A stretch of DNA of 64,000 bases from Lepidurus packardi (Eukaryota > Arthropoda > Branchiopoda > Notostraca > Triopsidae), in NCBI GenBank assembly GCA_023053545.1, contig JAKZAN010000006.1, forward strand, positions 9,022,351 to 9,086,350, in the 5' to 3' direction. Positions 36,201 to 47,600 of the stretch are shown piece after piece. The translations under genes and the position numbers were made by a program. A model generated the notes under the pieces. That model was given only the letters and a program-made list of their open reading frames with translations. It did not search any database and was not told the origin of the DNA. The stretch's first letter is position 1, and the number at the start of each line of letters is the position of its first letter.

Positions 36201-39200
36201 TAGACTTTTGACATTTAGTTAAGCTAGGTTTAGCTAGGTTAAATTAGGTTGATAGGTTAAGTTTGGTTTCATACTTAGCCATCGATAAATATGTCGTATT
36301 CTTTTTAGAACGCTTAAAAGCTTTTTCAGAACGGAATTGTTAATGTGACTTAAGATAAAGGAATAATACCCTGGAACATTGAGGATTGTTTGCATGATAT
36401 TATAATGGTGTCATTTAGAACCCATATGTTGAACTATGTACCATGTATCCGAGTGCTATTCTTTTCGATCCTTACGCGACTAGCTAATTGTCAATTCTCA
36501 TTATAAATATAACATAAAAATCGAAGTGTAATCTTGCCTAAACTGACTGAACAACTAATCTTGACATTAATTAAGCTAAGTTCAGTTAAGTTAGGTTACG
36601 TAAACGTAGATAGGTTAAGTTAGGTTCGGTTATGCAGGCGTAAACTGCACATTTCATCGATGCTATCTAGCCGTCATGATGAAATTCTGTGACTTTTTAA
36701 TTTATACTTTCAAAACAGGCCGGCTACAGCAGGTCGGTATTCCTTTGGCATTGGATATGGTGTCCGTTGGTAAACCGTAAGCTGGCACTGGCGTCGCCTC
36801 TGTACCACACACACAAAAAGAAAGAAAAATCATTATTAGTACGCGTAAGGGCAAGACGACAATCGCTTAACAAGTTTAAAGGAATTATACAAAACGCCAT
36901 AAACAACAATTAGTAAAGAACATCTACTTTTAATGTCAAATTATGCCTTTTGGGAAGCCGAATACCACTGGATTAACCGCTGAAATGGCTGTTACTACGA
37001 TAAGCGTGTCGATGTTTTAAAGCTTCAGCAAGTTTGCATCTCGATACACTTAGAAGACAATGCAAACAAGAAAAGCGGTAATGCTCATACACAATTCTAA
37101 GCTTTGGGTTGAGTAAAACATTTCCCTGGTTTGCGAAAGAAAACCGTTTCAAGGGAAGGCCGTAAGCATGGAAGTATAATTGGGAAAAGAAACGAAGAGT
37201 TATTAAGTTTTCATCCTGGAGAGCCCACAAATCGTCTTCCGTGTACAGTTGAACAGCTTTATTTCAAATTCGCGTGAAGACCTTCTATTTAGTCAAGGTA
37301 TTATTTGCTTAGTTTAAGTGATATTTCAAGTCTTTTACGGTAATTTTGTTTTATTTACTTGTTTAAGGAAAATTAACAAAAGGAGCTTTATAAGGAAGGC
37401 GCTTAAGAAAGGTTGTATTGCTATTGGTATATAAAAGCTGATGAAAAACATGCACCTTATTCCGACAGAGCCTGTATTTCTCTCATTCTGAATATCAACA
37501 GATTTATTTAAGGAGCCTTTTGATATACTTTTTATCCCAAACAAAAAAGAAAAGCAGTCGTTGGTCTCGTCGAGACAAGAACGTAGGCAGAAATGGGTTG
37601 CGTACGTAGCGATAAGCCTAGCAACTAAAGCCATGTTTTTGTCTGAAAGAGACTTTCCATCTAATTCTGGTAAAAATATTTTTAAAAAATCATCTAAAAT
37701 CGTTTTATCTTCCCTGGTTTAATTGGTAATTTTGCCTTCATACTTTTTTTGCTTTTCTTTCCCCCTTGCCTCAGCACTGAGATTAGAAAATTCAAATAGG
37801 AAATTTGAAAGAGGATGAAAGGCAGCTTTCCAGTGATGTTTGTTACAGCCATGCTAAATGCAAATTGAATGCACTGAGCTCTCTTTTTGAGGATCAAACT
37901 TCCTTAGCTTACCAAAGGAAGGGACGGGGGAATTCATTGCCTAGCGATATCTGCTCTCTCCACATTAAGAACCACCAAAAAGAAAAAGGAAAAAAAGTAT
38001 CCTTACGATGACTTCGTACCAAGACTTGCTTTAGGTATATTTTACCAGGACATCCTATTCTTATGGTTTCGATAGGTCTTTTTGGGTCTTCTAAGATGGG
38101 ATAAAAGCCTTATCGATTTTCTAAAGTCAAGTGGCAGCATCTTCAGAGAGCTCTAATTAACTTTGGCCTCCCCTTGAGACTCCAAGAATGATGAAAACTT
38201 GACTTGGTTGAAAACAATCTACCAAAAAGTTTTTAAATTCTGGCACTTTTCTGTTGGTATCCCCCCTCCCTGCCTCAAAACAAGTTAAAAATTTCATGTA
38301 ATTCCCCTCTTTTCGCTTATTGTCTTCCAAAAAGCTGTTCAGAAGGACATGCTAGCGACTGACCTTTGGTCACTGTTCATTAATGAAGTGCAGTCTATAC
38401 TTGTCGGTAATGAGGCTGCAACTTGACCGCTGGTTCCCGAGGCTTCAACCAGGTATCGGATTCGTCTACTTTTTCTTCATTTAATAAAGAAGCCCTTTGT
38501 TAGAAATAGTCTTTAGGCAGTTACAGAAAGAGCTCAAAAGCTCGATTCGAGTATTTGCCTTCTTTGGTTTACTAAACATATACAGCAAGTTTTGGGTGGA
38601 GGCTTGTACAAAGTGCGGGACAAAATGCGCATCGAAAGCGAGATGATATGACCGTCGCTTTGAAAGAGTTTTGAGGCTGCTAGAGCAAGTGATCTCTGTG
38701 AGGGATGTCTACCCTTCTCGCCGTAGCAAAAGGCTTATACAGAATTTCCGGAATTCGGAAGCAAAGTGCATGTTCCTGGGTTTGCCAAGCATTTTTGAAG
38801 GTGAAGCCCGTTATTGCCACTTGAAACGGATTACAGTACCCTCAAACGAACGGGAGGCGGGGCGACGAGAGCAGGCTTGTCAGGAATTACGCTGAACACA
38901 CACGCCAGTATTAACCCCGAAGAAGATAAAAATACCACGACCAAAATCTGACAAATAGCTCGATTCCTTTTATGTTCATGGGCCATCAGCTGAACTTGCT
39001 TTTTTCTTTCACGCATATTAAAAGATAGTTTCTCTTGTAGAAACTGAAAAAATGGGGGAAGAACCACGGAGAGGAAGAAATTGAGAATCAATTTAGCAAG
39101 AGTAGCAAAAAGCTGGAAGGAAATCATAAGCTTGTGCATAGAAAACTAAACGTCAGTCATTAGCAAAGGCTTCTTATTGATTGTCTACAATAGATTTTTC

Positions 39201-39903
39201 TTCGCATATGTCACTAAAGCAGTGGTTGTCAAATTTTTTGGTCCGCGGCTCCCCTGACACAAGCATAAACCCACCGCGGTTCGCTTCGATATATAATTTG
39301 CCAAAGAATATATCTTATGCTAAAGAACAGCGGCTCCTAGCCTAATGTCGCGGCTCAGTTTGACAACCACTGCACTAAAGTAAACTTTAGAAATATTACT
39401 GAATAGATACGCAAATGCAGAAATTGACCGCAGGGAACATCAGATTTCAAAGCTAATTATCTTGATTACATTTAGACGCTCTTTTCTTTCTGGATACCGA
39501 TTAGCAAGGGAGGGTGAAATAAAGCCCTAGATGAGAAGGTGATGTAATTTGTCTTTAAATGTTATTACCTTCAGTGACGGGCAGGACGCCTTCGTTGAAC
39601 ACTGGGAGTGCTGGAATTGACAACGCCATTTGAGAAGAGCCTCCGTTTTGCATGTGGGTAGCGAGTGCTGCAGCCAACGCGCCCGAAACAGTAATCGCGG
39701 AAGTCGTCGAAGCTTTGCCAGCATCAACCTGTATCCACGAGAGGAAAAAGTACATTAATAAGTCTATTTAGTAAGTGACTATTTAATCAGTTCTGCCATG
39801 TTACCGTAGATGTTTCATCAGTGACGATGACGGAAGGTGTCTTGGGACGCCGAGGTCCGAAAATCGTCGTAATGGCTCGGTTGGTGAGACTAATGTCATC
39901 CAT
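33270..39903 (-). CDS. SLC35F3/F4-type solute carrier (putative thiamine transporter family)
   Basis: Multi-pass membrane transporter of the drug/metabolite superfamily; human SLC35F3 is linked to thiamine transport, while substrate here is inference. Exons on the minus strand: 39903-39805, 39728-39569, 36799-36708, 35915-35757, 35603-35429, 35336-35158, 35064-34936, 34763-34574, 34448-34359, 34048-33919, 33393-33270; 508 aa, every junction in phase. The first ~117 residues are cytoplasmic-looking and poor in helices. Family-like blocks follow: AAAWVGSTHL in TM1 (about 118-140), APFLSTWLVTTWT then FLPLYML (about 176-200), VATNYMYIHALR and LDATDVMALFATN (about 240-270), ALLAYMDG, GSAVYKVLFKRIFG, and GFLLVLFPENWPDYL near the end. 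Human F3/F4 proteins are of similar length. The tail exon ends in a basic Ser/Arg-rich sequence; its upstream donor (GTACAG) is weak, so that exon is the least sure. Confidence 0.88.
36129..36270. repeat. Degenerate CCTAA/TTAGG patch, inverted halves
   Basis: A run of TAACCTAA-like units (36129-36185) is followed by TTAGGTTAA-like units (36218-36270), so the two halves can fold on each other. The unit resembles the TTAGG telomere repeat of many arthropods but is badly diverged. It lies in intron 3 of the transporter gene. Confidence 0.6.
36540..36665. repeat. Second TTAGGTTAA-like patch, diverged duplicate of 36180-36300
   Basis: The order of blocks (CTGACTGAAC, TTGACATT, TTAAGCTA, GATAGGTTAAGTT, GGTTTC or GGTTCG, CATCGAT) is shared with 36180-36300 at about 360 bases spacing. 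This shows an old local duplication within intron 3 of the transporter gene. Confidence 0.55.
39220..39372. mobile_element. hAT-type MITE, 153 bp, with intact 8-bp target duplication
   Basis: The element begins CAGTGGTTGTCAAA and ends with the exact reverse complement TTTGACAACCACTG (14-bp perfect terminal inverted repeats). It is flanked on both sides by the 8-base direct repeat CACTAAAG (39212-39219 and 39373-39380). CAGTGGTT ends and 8-bp duplications are typical of non-autonomous hAT elements. It encodes nothing and sits in intron 2 of the transporter gene. Confidence 0.93.
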
Positions 39904-42599
39904 GGTTACGACAACCACACAACGATGCAGAACAGAAGGACCGTAAAGAAAACAGAAGAGATGCGCTCTATAGAAGAGTTTCTTCCCCTTCGTGTGCTCT
40001 CACTTTGAAGCCGTCATCTTTGCTTGAGTTTCAGACTCCTCAGCAACCAATCTGCAAATAAATTGGAGGTTGATTAACAGAACGTTAGCCAGAAGTTTCC
40101 TTCCTCGGCGTTCTCTTCAAGGTTATTTTCGCACTACAGAAAATTTGGACGACTGCGAAGGACTCAAACCAACTTGTTTAAATAAAAAAGTTTTCATATC
40201 TGGCATACAGTTATACATTGGAAGCTATTTTAGTGACACTGCTGTCGTCATTGACAAATCACACGCGAGAAAGTAAATGTACGTAGGCGTATACTGTATA
40301 TTTGATTCTAAATCGGTTGCCGTTGGTACGTAAAGCAAAGAGGCCACTTTTTGTACGTCAGAACGAGGGGAACGATCTTAACTTTTCCCACATTAAAAGA
40401 CTAAGCGTTGTGTTCACTTGACTACTATGCTATGTGGTTATGGGCTATATGCGTTATTGGGGCTTTATCGGAAGTCGTATTCGTTGACGTGGCTTGTTAT
40501 TCTAATAGCTTTCCGTGTTCATTGATCATCGCCTGACTGCATTGGCAGGCCACTTTTTTCTTTCTGATCTTATGTTTGCGTCATTGGCGACGTGAATTTC
40601 GTCACTCATGTCCACCTGATCAATCCCGCGTGTCTTTCTGGCATCTTGGACGTTTTGTTTGGTTGGACGCAATCTTTTGTATACAAGGGAAATTTTCCGT
40701 TCAAAGTTTGCTTTGCTCTATACTTTCCTTTGCAGAATTCTTCTGTGCTTAATGAATGTGTGAAACCTGCCGTTTATTGGAGCTGTGGCAGAAGTGCGTG
40801 AGAGACAAAAGCCTTCGATTCGCTTAGCGGTCAGGAACTCAAAACGTTTTTGCGCTAGACTGTGTAACTTGACATTTATTTTACTTTTTTTTACATCCAG
40901 TTTCAAAAAAATTCTTCGGAAACCCGGGTTTATTACGATATTTCGCTCTGCGGGATGGAAGGGAAAACGCAGGGAAATGTGAAATGGAAACTAGGGCAGC
41001 TTTTGGAAAAACCCTGAATTGGTCAAATCCGCTGGCAGGAGTTCAGAAACGTGATGCATTTATGACGGAAGACAACACGGCGGTACCGCAGCCGCGGTCC
41101 AATGAGAAAAGGGAAGAAAAGCAGTTTACAACCTTTTATTTTGCCCCAGCTTCCCTCTTTCCTTGGATTCTGCTCAAATAGCCAAGAAAAAAGGGCATAA
41201 AAAAAGATTATGGCCTCGGAGAATAATTTTTTTTATTCTAGAGTCGGTTGTCGATCACTTGAAGCGGAGACTTTAAAAAGTCGATTTGTATGGCCAATCT
41301 CAAGTCCTATTATTTCCTTGCAAGTACATAGAAGTAGGGGGCAGGATTGGTTTCTATTGTTATGTGACAAATTTTGGGGGATGAAAGATTCGACGCTTTC
41401 CGGAGAACAGGACTTAATCAATGCCTAGCAAGCACGAGACATCGATATTTTCACGCGCCAGAACAAGAGCACACACACACATAAGAGCAAGTTTACCATG
41501 GAGACGAGCCGAGTTGGAGGGGATTTCCAACTTACCCGTACCGTACTGCTTGTCTTGTATGTTCGATCCGTTTCTCTTCTTGTTCCACTGGCAAAACGGG
41601 CACTTAAAAAACGCGAGTATGTACCGTACGTACCGAATCGACAAATCTTGAAACTTTTCTGGTTTTGAAGTAGGCTGATGAACTAAACTAGTTGTATTCT
41701 ATGCGGAGATGTGGCGACCTAGGGGAAAAGTCCATCAGCAAGCAACGGGCAAATGATAACTGGCAGCGTTAATCAGCGTCTACTGGAACGCAAGGAGAAG
41801 CACCGCCATGGAAGATGAAAATTGTTGTGATGTACGACGACGCTTAATCTGGACTGGGACACGGGGGAAGAGAGGACACTGAAGAAGAAAACCCATGAAC
41901 GAAAGTCCCAGTTTATCGATTTTGGACTTGGTTCCCGCGGACGCTGAGTATATGTTCGGTACTGACGCAAGAGCAGTTCCTTCGAACGGGGAAAGACGTC
42001 GGGGACGGCGCGGAAAAGTTGGGAAGGACGTTTTCTCCAGCAGCATGTTCTCTTTTCTTACACATGCACCCTCGGCGCCTCATCAACATTGAAACAGCGA
42101 GATAACTTATGGAACTACTAATATGTAGCAACTTGGCAGTTGACCATGCAGCTCTTTTTCCTGTAGTTTTCGCAAGTTTTAAGGATATAATGAAAGAGCA
42201 TGTGATGATGGGCGTGTGTAAAGGTGAGAGAAGGAAAGAAAGAAGGGAAAAGACAAGGAAACCTTTTAAATGCTTGGGCAATTCATAAGATGCTTCTGGT
42301 CTCGTTTCCTAGCTGTACTATATTTTCTGTTTGAAGGAATTTGGGTTCAGTAAAACGAAATCGATTTTTTCTAAAGTAGGACGCCTCACCGAGAGGCCGG
42401 TTCTCGTAAGTCTTTCTTATCCTCCCCCCCCCGCCACCTTCATCTCCTTCTCCCCTACTGGCTCCGCAAATTATGGTTTACTTGAATGCTTACAGGCTGT
42501 ATAATTCACAAAGTCACAGAGATTTTCACGAAGGTTGCAAGGAGTATTGAACATATCGATAATAATAGGTGCCGTAGTACAGTGTATACGTTATACGCA
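39904..42599. other. Non-coding stretch upstream of the transporter gene
   Basis: Expected to hold the transporter's 5' untranslated sequence and promoter. No conserved frame or clear core-promoter element was found; the open frames here have no domains. Confidence 0.5.
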
Positions 42600-43095
42600 C
42601 AGTATATAGTTTACACAGGACGGTAACAAGGGTATCTTCCAATGTAAAGGTTATGGGCCTACTTTCTGTCTCAAAGGTTCCTGCCGGGGTGCAGGAACAT
42701 GTAGGTATGGGTTCACAGAGTTGCCCATCACAACCGCAAAGTAGGCAATCCTTATCTACCAGAAAAGGGTTCGTAAAAAGAACAAAACATTCGCGAACCG
42801 GATCCGACCTGCATTGCGCGCATTTTGGAAGTTTTTATCCGGAATGTGTCTCTTATTTCTTGGTAGTAATTTTTCTGCTAATCTGTTTGATGTTTACATT
42901 GCATGCTATCCCGTAAGGAAGTCATTTAGCCTTTTAAGCTCGCATAGTTCAATGCAACAGATTTAAATTGCGCGTTTTGTAACCGTCAAGACTTTTTCAA
43001 AAGTTGCCTAATTAATTTTTAGGACTGAGAAAGTTGGTCCAAAACCTTTAGTTTGGAAGATACCCTTGTTATCATTCTGTGTTACCTATATACTG
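42600..43095. mobile_element. Inverted-repeat element of about 0.5 kb (foldback/MITE-like)
   Basis: The left arm 42600-42669 pairs with the reverse complement of the right arm 43026-43095 at roughly 80% identity, including a 15-base perfect core (ACAAGGGTATCTTCC at 42626-42640, complement at 43055-43069). The ends read CAGTATATAG and CTATATACTG. The interior of about 350 bases has one unremarkable frame. No clear target-site duplication is visible, so the superfamily is unknown. Confidence 0.6.
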
Positions 43096-44601
43096 CATGG
43101 TCTTGACACAACAATGGAATTCAAATGAAGTGCCGGCTTTTGCCCTGGCCTGGTTTTCTTAAACCTAGTTATGATTTCAGCCACTTTTATGAATTGATTT
43201 TAATTTTTGTTATGGAATCTTGTGTGCATGGCTTTTATAAACATATAGGTTTGGAAAATATGTTTGAAAGTAAGACCTTCGTGAACTTTAATAATAATTT
43301 CATGGCTGCGCCTCTCGTGAGGAGCCTGGTGAATTAAACTGTTATGGAATCGACATAATTTATTATTCGAATAATACGAATACTCTGAGTTCAGTTGCTG
43401 CCTTAATAACAGTAAAGCTAGTTTCATTGCGTAAATTGTTCTCCTTTAGAGAGAAAAATTTTGTCGTTCAAAAGTGTAAGCAGTTTTCGCAATGAAGCAG
43501 AAATTACTGTTATCAGTGTGGTATTTAACAGTGAAGTACAAATGACATTGTACAAATGACTTTATTATGAAATACTTTATATCTTTTATGCCAATTAAAT
43601 ATTTGTAAAATTACCATGGAAATTGTAATGAACAAAATAAAAACATAATCTGTAAGTTATTCATTATTGATTTTATTGGGTAACCCATCATTAGTAAAAT
43701 TGTCATTCATTTGTAATTCATTAGAAATAAAATGTTGTACTGAAGTCGGCTTTAATGAATTGTAATAAAAGTTCTTATTTGTATTTTGTAATATTTTTGT
43801 TAAATTACAGTGACCTAAACGACAAACTTGAGGTTTTGATTTGGGTTCTGAATTAGTTTTTATGTTTAATGAACTATACACATTATCTCAAAAACAACAA
43901 AAGCTTCGGTCGTTCTAATTTATATGACACTGCTCTCAAAAAAAAACTTTTGAAAGTTAAGTACACTTGTGCTTTCGGAGCTTAAACTTGTTTTCTTATT
44001 CAATTTCTTATTCAAAAGCCCCGCCACAGATGACAATGCTCCTTTTAGGACTAAATAGTTTTTGCTAGTTCACTTTTAATATTGCTTAATAAATTTTTAA
44101 GCTCTACTGAATTAATGAAGCTGTTATTGTCCACTATAACTCCGTGTTTGGTGTAATCCTATTTTCAAGGTAGTGTTTTCTAGGAATTGACAACGCCGGA
44201 TGAGGTAAATGTCAGTTGCGGTGTTTTGGGTGGGTAGATAACTTTACCAAAGTGATATTTTCCTTACCAGTCATATGAGTGTATGGTTTTCATAATATAC
44301 AAAGTGTTCTAGACTGCTTCAGCGGTTTTGAGTGTTGGGAAATTTTAGATAGCAGCGAAATTAGCAGGATATTTTGAAGTTTTTAAACCTGTTGACTGCG
44401 TATAACTGTCAACAAACCAGGTCAAAAGGAAACGTTAAGCCTTGGAAAACTGACTAGAACGATTCCGTTTTCGAGCCAAATATGAAGTGAAAATATGTGA
44501 TAACAGGTTTCCCAATGATTTTCCAGTATTGTTTTCTACTTCTGCCTATAATTATTCATTTTTTCGTACGTGCGGCCGATGTGTCGGATTGGTGCTAAAA
44601 A
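43096..44601. other. Non-coding AT-rich stretch upstream of the RNF19-type gene
   Basis: Probably holds the 5' untranslated region and promoter of the RBR ligase. An in-frame TAA two codons before its ATG closes the frame. No other feature is supported. Confidence 0.5.
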
Positions 44602-47600
44602 ATGCTGTCCAAGCCCAAATCTAGTAGTCAAAGTAACTGCTGCAGTGCCTCGACAAGTGGGAGCCAGCTGGTTATCGTCCATACGAAGCATGGTAGCCAA
44701 ACCAGTATAGTTACGAATTCAAGCAATAAAAGCAAAGGAAATGGAGCTTCTACTGCAAGCAAAACCCAACATGGATCACAGAATACTGCTTCTTCGGATG
44801 GTCAAACGCCCAATCTAACCACTTCTACAGCCCACGGTTTTCCAAAGCAGACCAAGACTGGCTTTCGGTTTTCCTTGCGAAGATTCCTCTATAACAGCCC
44901 TTTAGTAACCCAAAGAAGAGCAAGGAGTCTGCCTACATCCTCTTCAAACACTCTAAGCCATGCTACGAAACGGCAAAGGAAATCTTTATGTAAGTAAAAA
45001 TGATTTTGTGAAACTATTTGGAAGTAGACATTTTTCATTTCATTTTAATTCTTTTAAAGCCAAATTGGAATGTGAAAGTCCCTCGGAAAGCTCAGGAAGT
45101 ACCCAACACGACGCCGCGAGTAGTTCGGTCTCGGAAACACGTAGTTCACATACCTTTTCAAAAGTAAGAGTTTTTAATAATAAAAAAATATATTTTTTGT
45201 AGATAAGTGTTTTTTTATTAAATAGGGTGCTCTGGATACGGACATTCTGGAATGTCCTTTGTGTTTAGCTCAAGTTCCGAGGCATCTGTACCCCGACTTA
45301 CTAAATTGCGCGCATCATTCCTGCCTAGAATGCATGCAACAATACATGCGTATCGAAATATCTGAATCCCGAGTGGATATTACGTGTCCTCAATGCTCAG
45401 AACTCGTTCATCCCAATGGTGAGCTTTCATGACCATTTTCACATTTCTCTAGATTAATTCTTTTTTTTTTAAATCTAGATATTCGTTCAATTCTCAGTAA
45501 CAGAGCTCTCGTCGAAAAATATGAAGGTTTTATGTTAAGGAGAGTGTTAGTAGCTGATCCTGATTGTCGGTGGTGCCCTGCTCCTGATTGCACGTAAGTA
45601 TCTCTTTACGTTTTTATGTACGGCCTTTCCTACTTCCTTCATAAGCTTATTAAAGTTAATTAATATTAAAATTAAATGTTAAAATAAATATTAAAGTTTA
45701 ATCTATTGAAATATTAACATTAGAGTAACTTTTTTTCCCGTACGTAATCCTTAAAGATTCGATAGTTCCCAGGTAATCTTCTGTTAATTAGTTAATTGAT
45801 TAGTAAAAATTTGGCAAATACTTTGTAATAGTTAAATATTATTCTTTAATTCTGGTGTATTTTATTTGGTCAATAATTTAGAATTTCTGTTGGGTAGCAA
45901 CAAATTTAATACTTTTTTCTGGATAGTTTGCTCTTCTAAATTGTGCAATACTCAAATAATGCAATACTTATTCCTTTCAGGTTTGCTGTGATTGCTTCTG
46001 GTTGTGCGAGTTGTCCCAAAATAAGATGTGGTCGTCCGGGTTGCTCCTCCTACTTTTGCTACCATTGTAAGGCGGAATGGCATCCAAATCAAACCTGTGA
46101 TGCAGCTCGGGCTGAACGGACGCCGCACCTGCGCGGATCATCTGCTACTTTTTCCCAAGAATCCAATTCAAGTAAGTAGTGAATCCTGCCTGTCTTTAAA
46201 GAAACAAATAGAAGGCTAAACAAAATAAAAGAGACAGAAACATTTTCCTTTCTTTTGCCTAGGAGACGACTTGAAGGCGTGTCCTAGATGCCAAGTCCTC
46301 ATCGTGAAAATGAATGATGGGTCTTGTAACCATATGACATGTGCCGTATGCGGGGCTGAATTTTGCTGGCTCTGTATGAAAGAAATTAGTGACTTACATT
46401 ACCTGAGCCCGTCTGGCTGCACCTTCTGGGGTACCAAGCCTTGGTCCCGAAAAAAAAAGATCTTGTGGCAGTTGGGAACATTGGTGGGGGCCCCAGTTGG
46501 GATTGCGCTAATGGCTGGTATTGCTTTACCTGCAATTACCATTGGTAATTTATTTTTTGCGGTCGTTTAAAAATAGAAAAAAAATAATGAAAATATAAAT
46601 ATCTTTTTTTGATTGTAGGAGTGCCTGTTTGGGTAGGGAGGAAGTTACACACGCGTTACAAGACTGTCAACAAGCATAAGAGGAACCTGCTCATAACGAG
46701 CGGAGTCACAGCGTCGGTAAGCATTTTTATTTGATTTTTTGGAGTGTACAGCTCCGAACTCCGAAGAAAACAAGCTTCTCAAGCTTATAGCACTTGCCGA
46801 GTTGTTAGAGCTAAGGTCTGATTATCGTGATCTTGATCTCGTCATGCAAAGTTGTCCCCATCGTCATAAAGACATGAAACGGTTTCTTTATTCTTGCATA
46901 GTCACTGATGCAAATCGCTCAAGTCCGTTTTTGTCCCCCTGTCTTCCTGCAATTTGGGGTTTCAGTTTAACGTCTTATTGATGCTTTTTAAGGACCCTCG
47001 TCTATTTCTCCCCCTAAAATTTTGCCGTTCTTACAGGAAAATTTAACTACAACTGCATTTTGACAAGGTGGTTGTACAGCGTTTATTTGTTTCCCAATAT
47101 TTCAAATGTCCTTTTCAAAGGTCTCAGTAGAGTTACATGAAAAGGAACAAGCTTGTGGGTAGGAAATTAATTATGGAAGAGCAGAAGCATGAGGCGCATG
47201 GGAAGTTTGGGATCGTTTATAGTTTATTATCGCCCCGTAATGTTTACTTTTTGTCTCCTCGTTGTTTTCTTTTGCCCCCTTTTTTAACGATTAACTTTCC
47301 CAATTTTGCCCAAGTATCAAAAAACGCCTGCCGTGCTAAGATCGGTGAGCAGTTCCATAAGCCGTATTTCGGTGCGACTGTCGCCCAACGCCAAATCTAC
47401 TGATCCGATCGCTAAAAGCATGGCAAGCAGTAACGATTCTTGATAGTCGCGTTGCAAATCCTGTCGGTTGTACTGTAGAGCATTAGTGACGTCACATCCC
47501 AGTTGGCTCGTTTGGTCGATGAACGTGTTCCAATAAATGTTGAGAAAGTCCTGCTCTTTTTCCCGGCGCAGATCCGTGCGCACCGACGTGACCAGTAACA

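Noticed and set aside
36724-36909. 61-codon minus-strand frame read as its own small gene
   Set aside because: Only part of it is coding, and in another phase: 36708-36799 fits as exon 3 of the transporter, with matching splice sites and phase.
42653-42916. 87-codon frame with a hydrophobic end inside the 42.6-kb inverted-repeat element
   Set aside because: Overlaps the left arm, has no homology that I recognise, and the element has no other coding signal.
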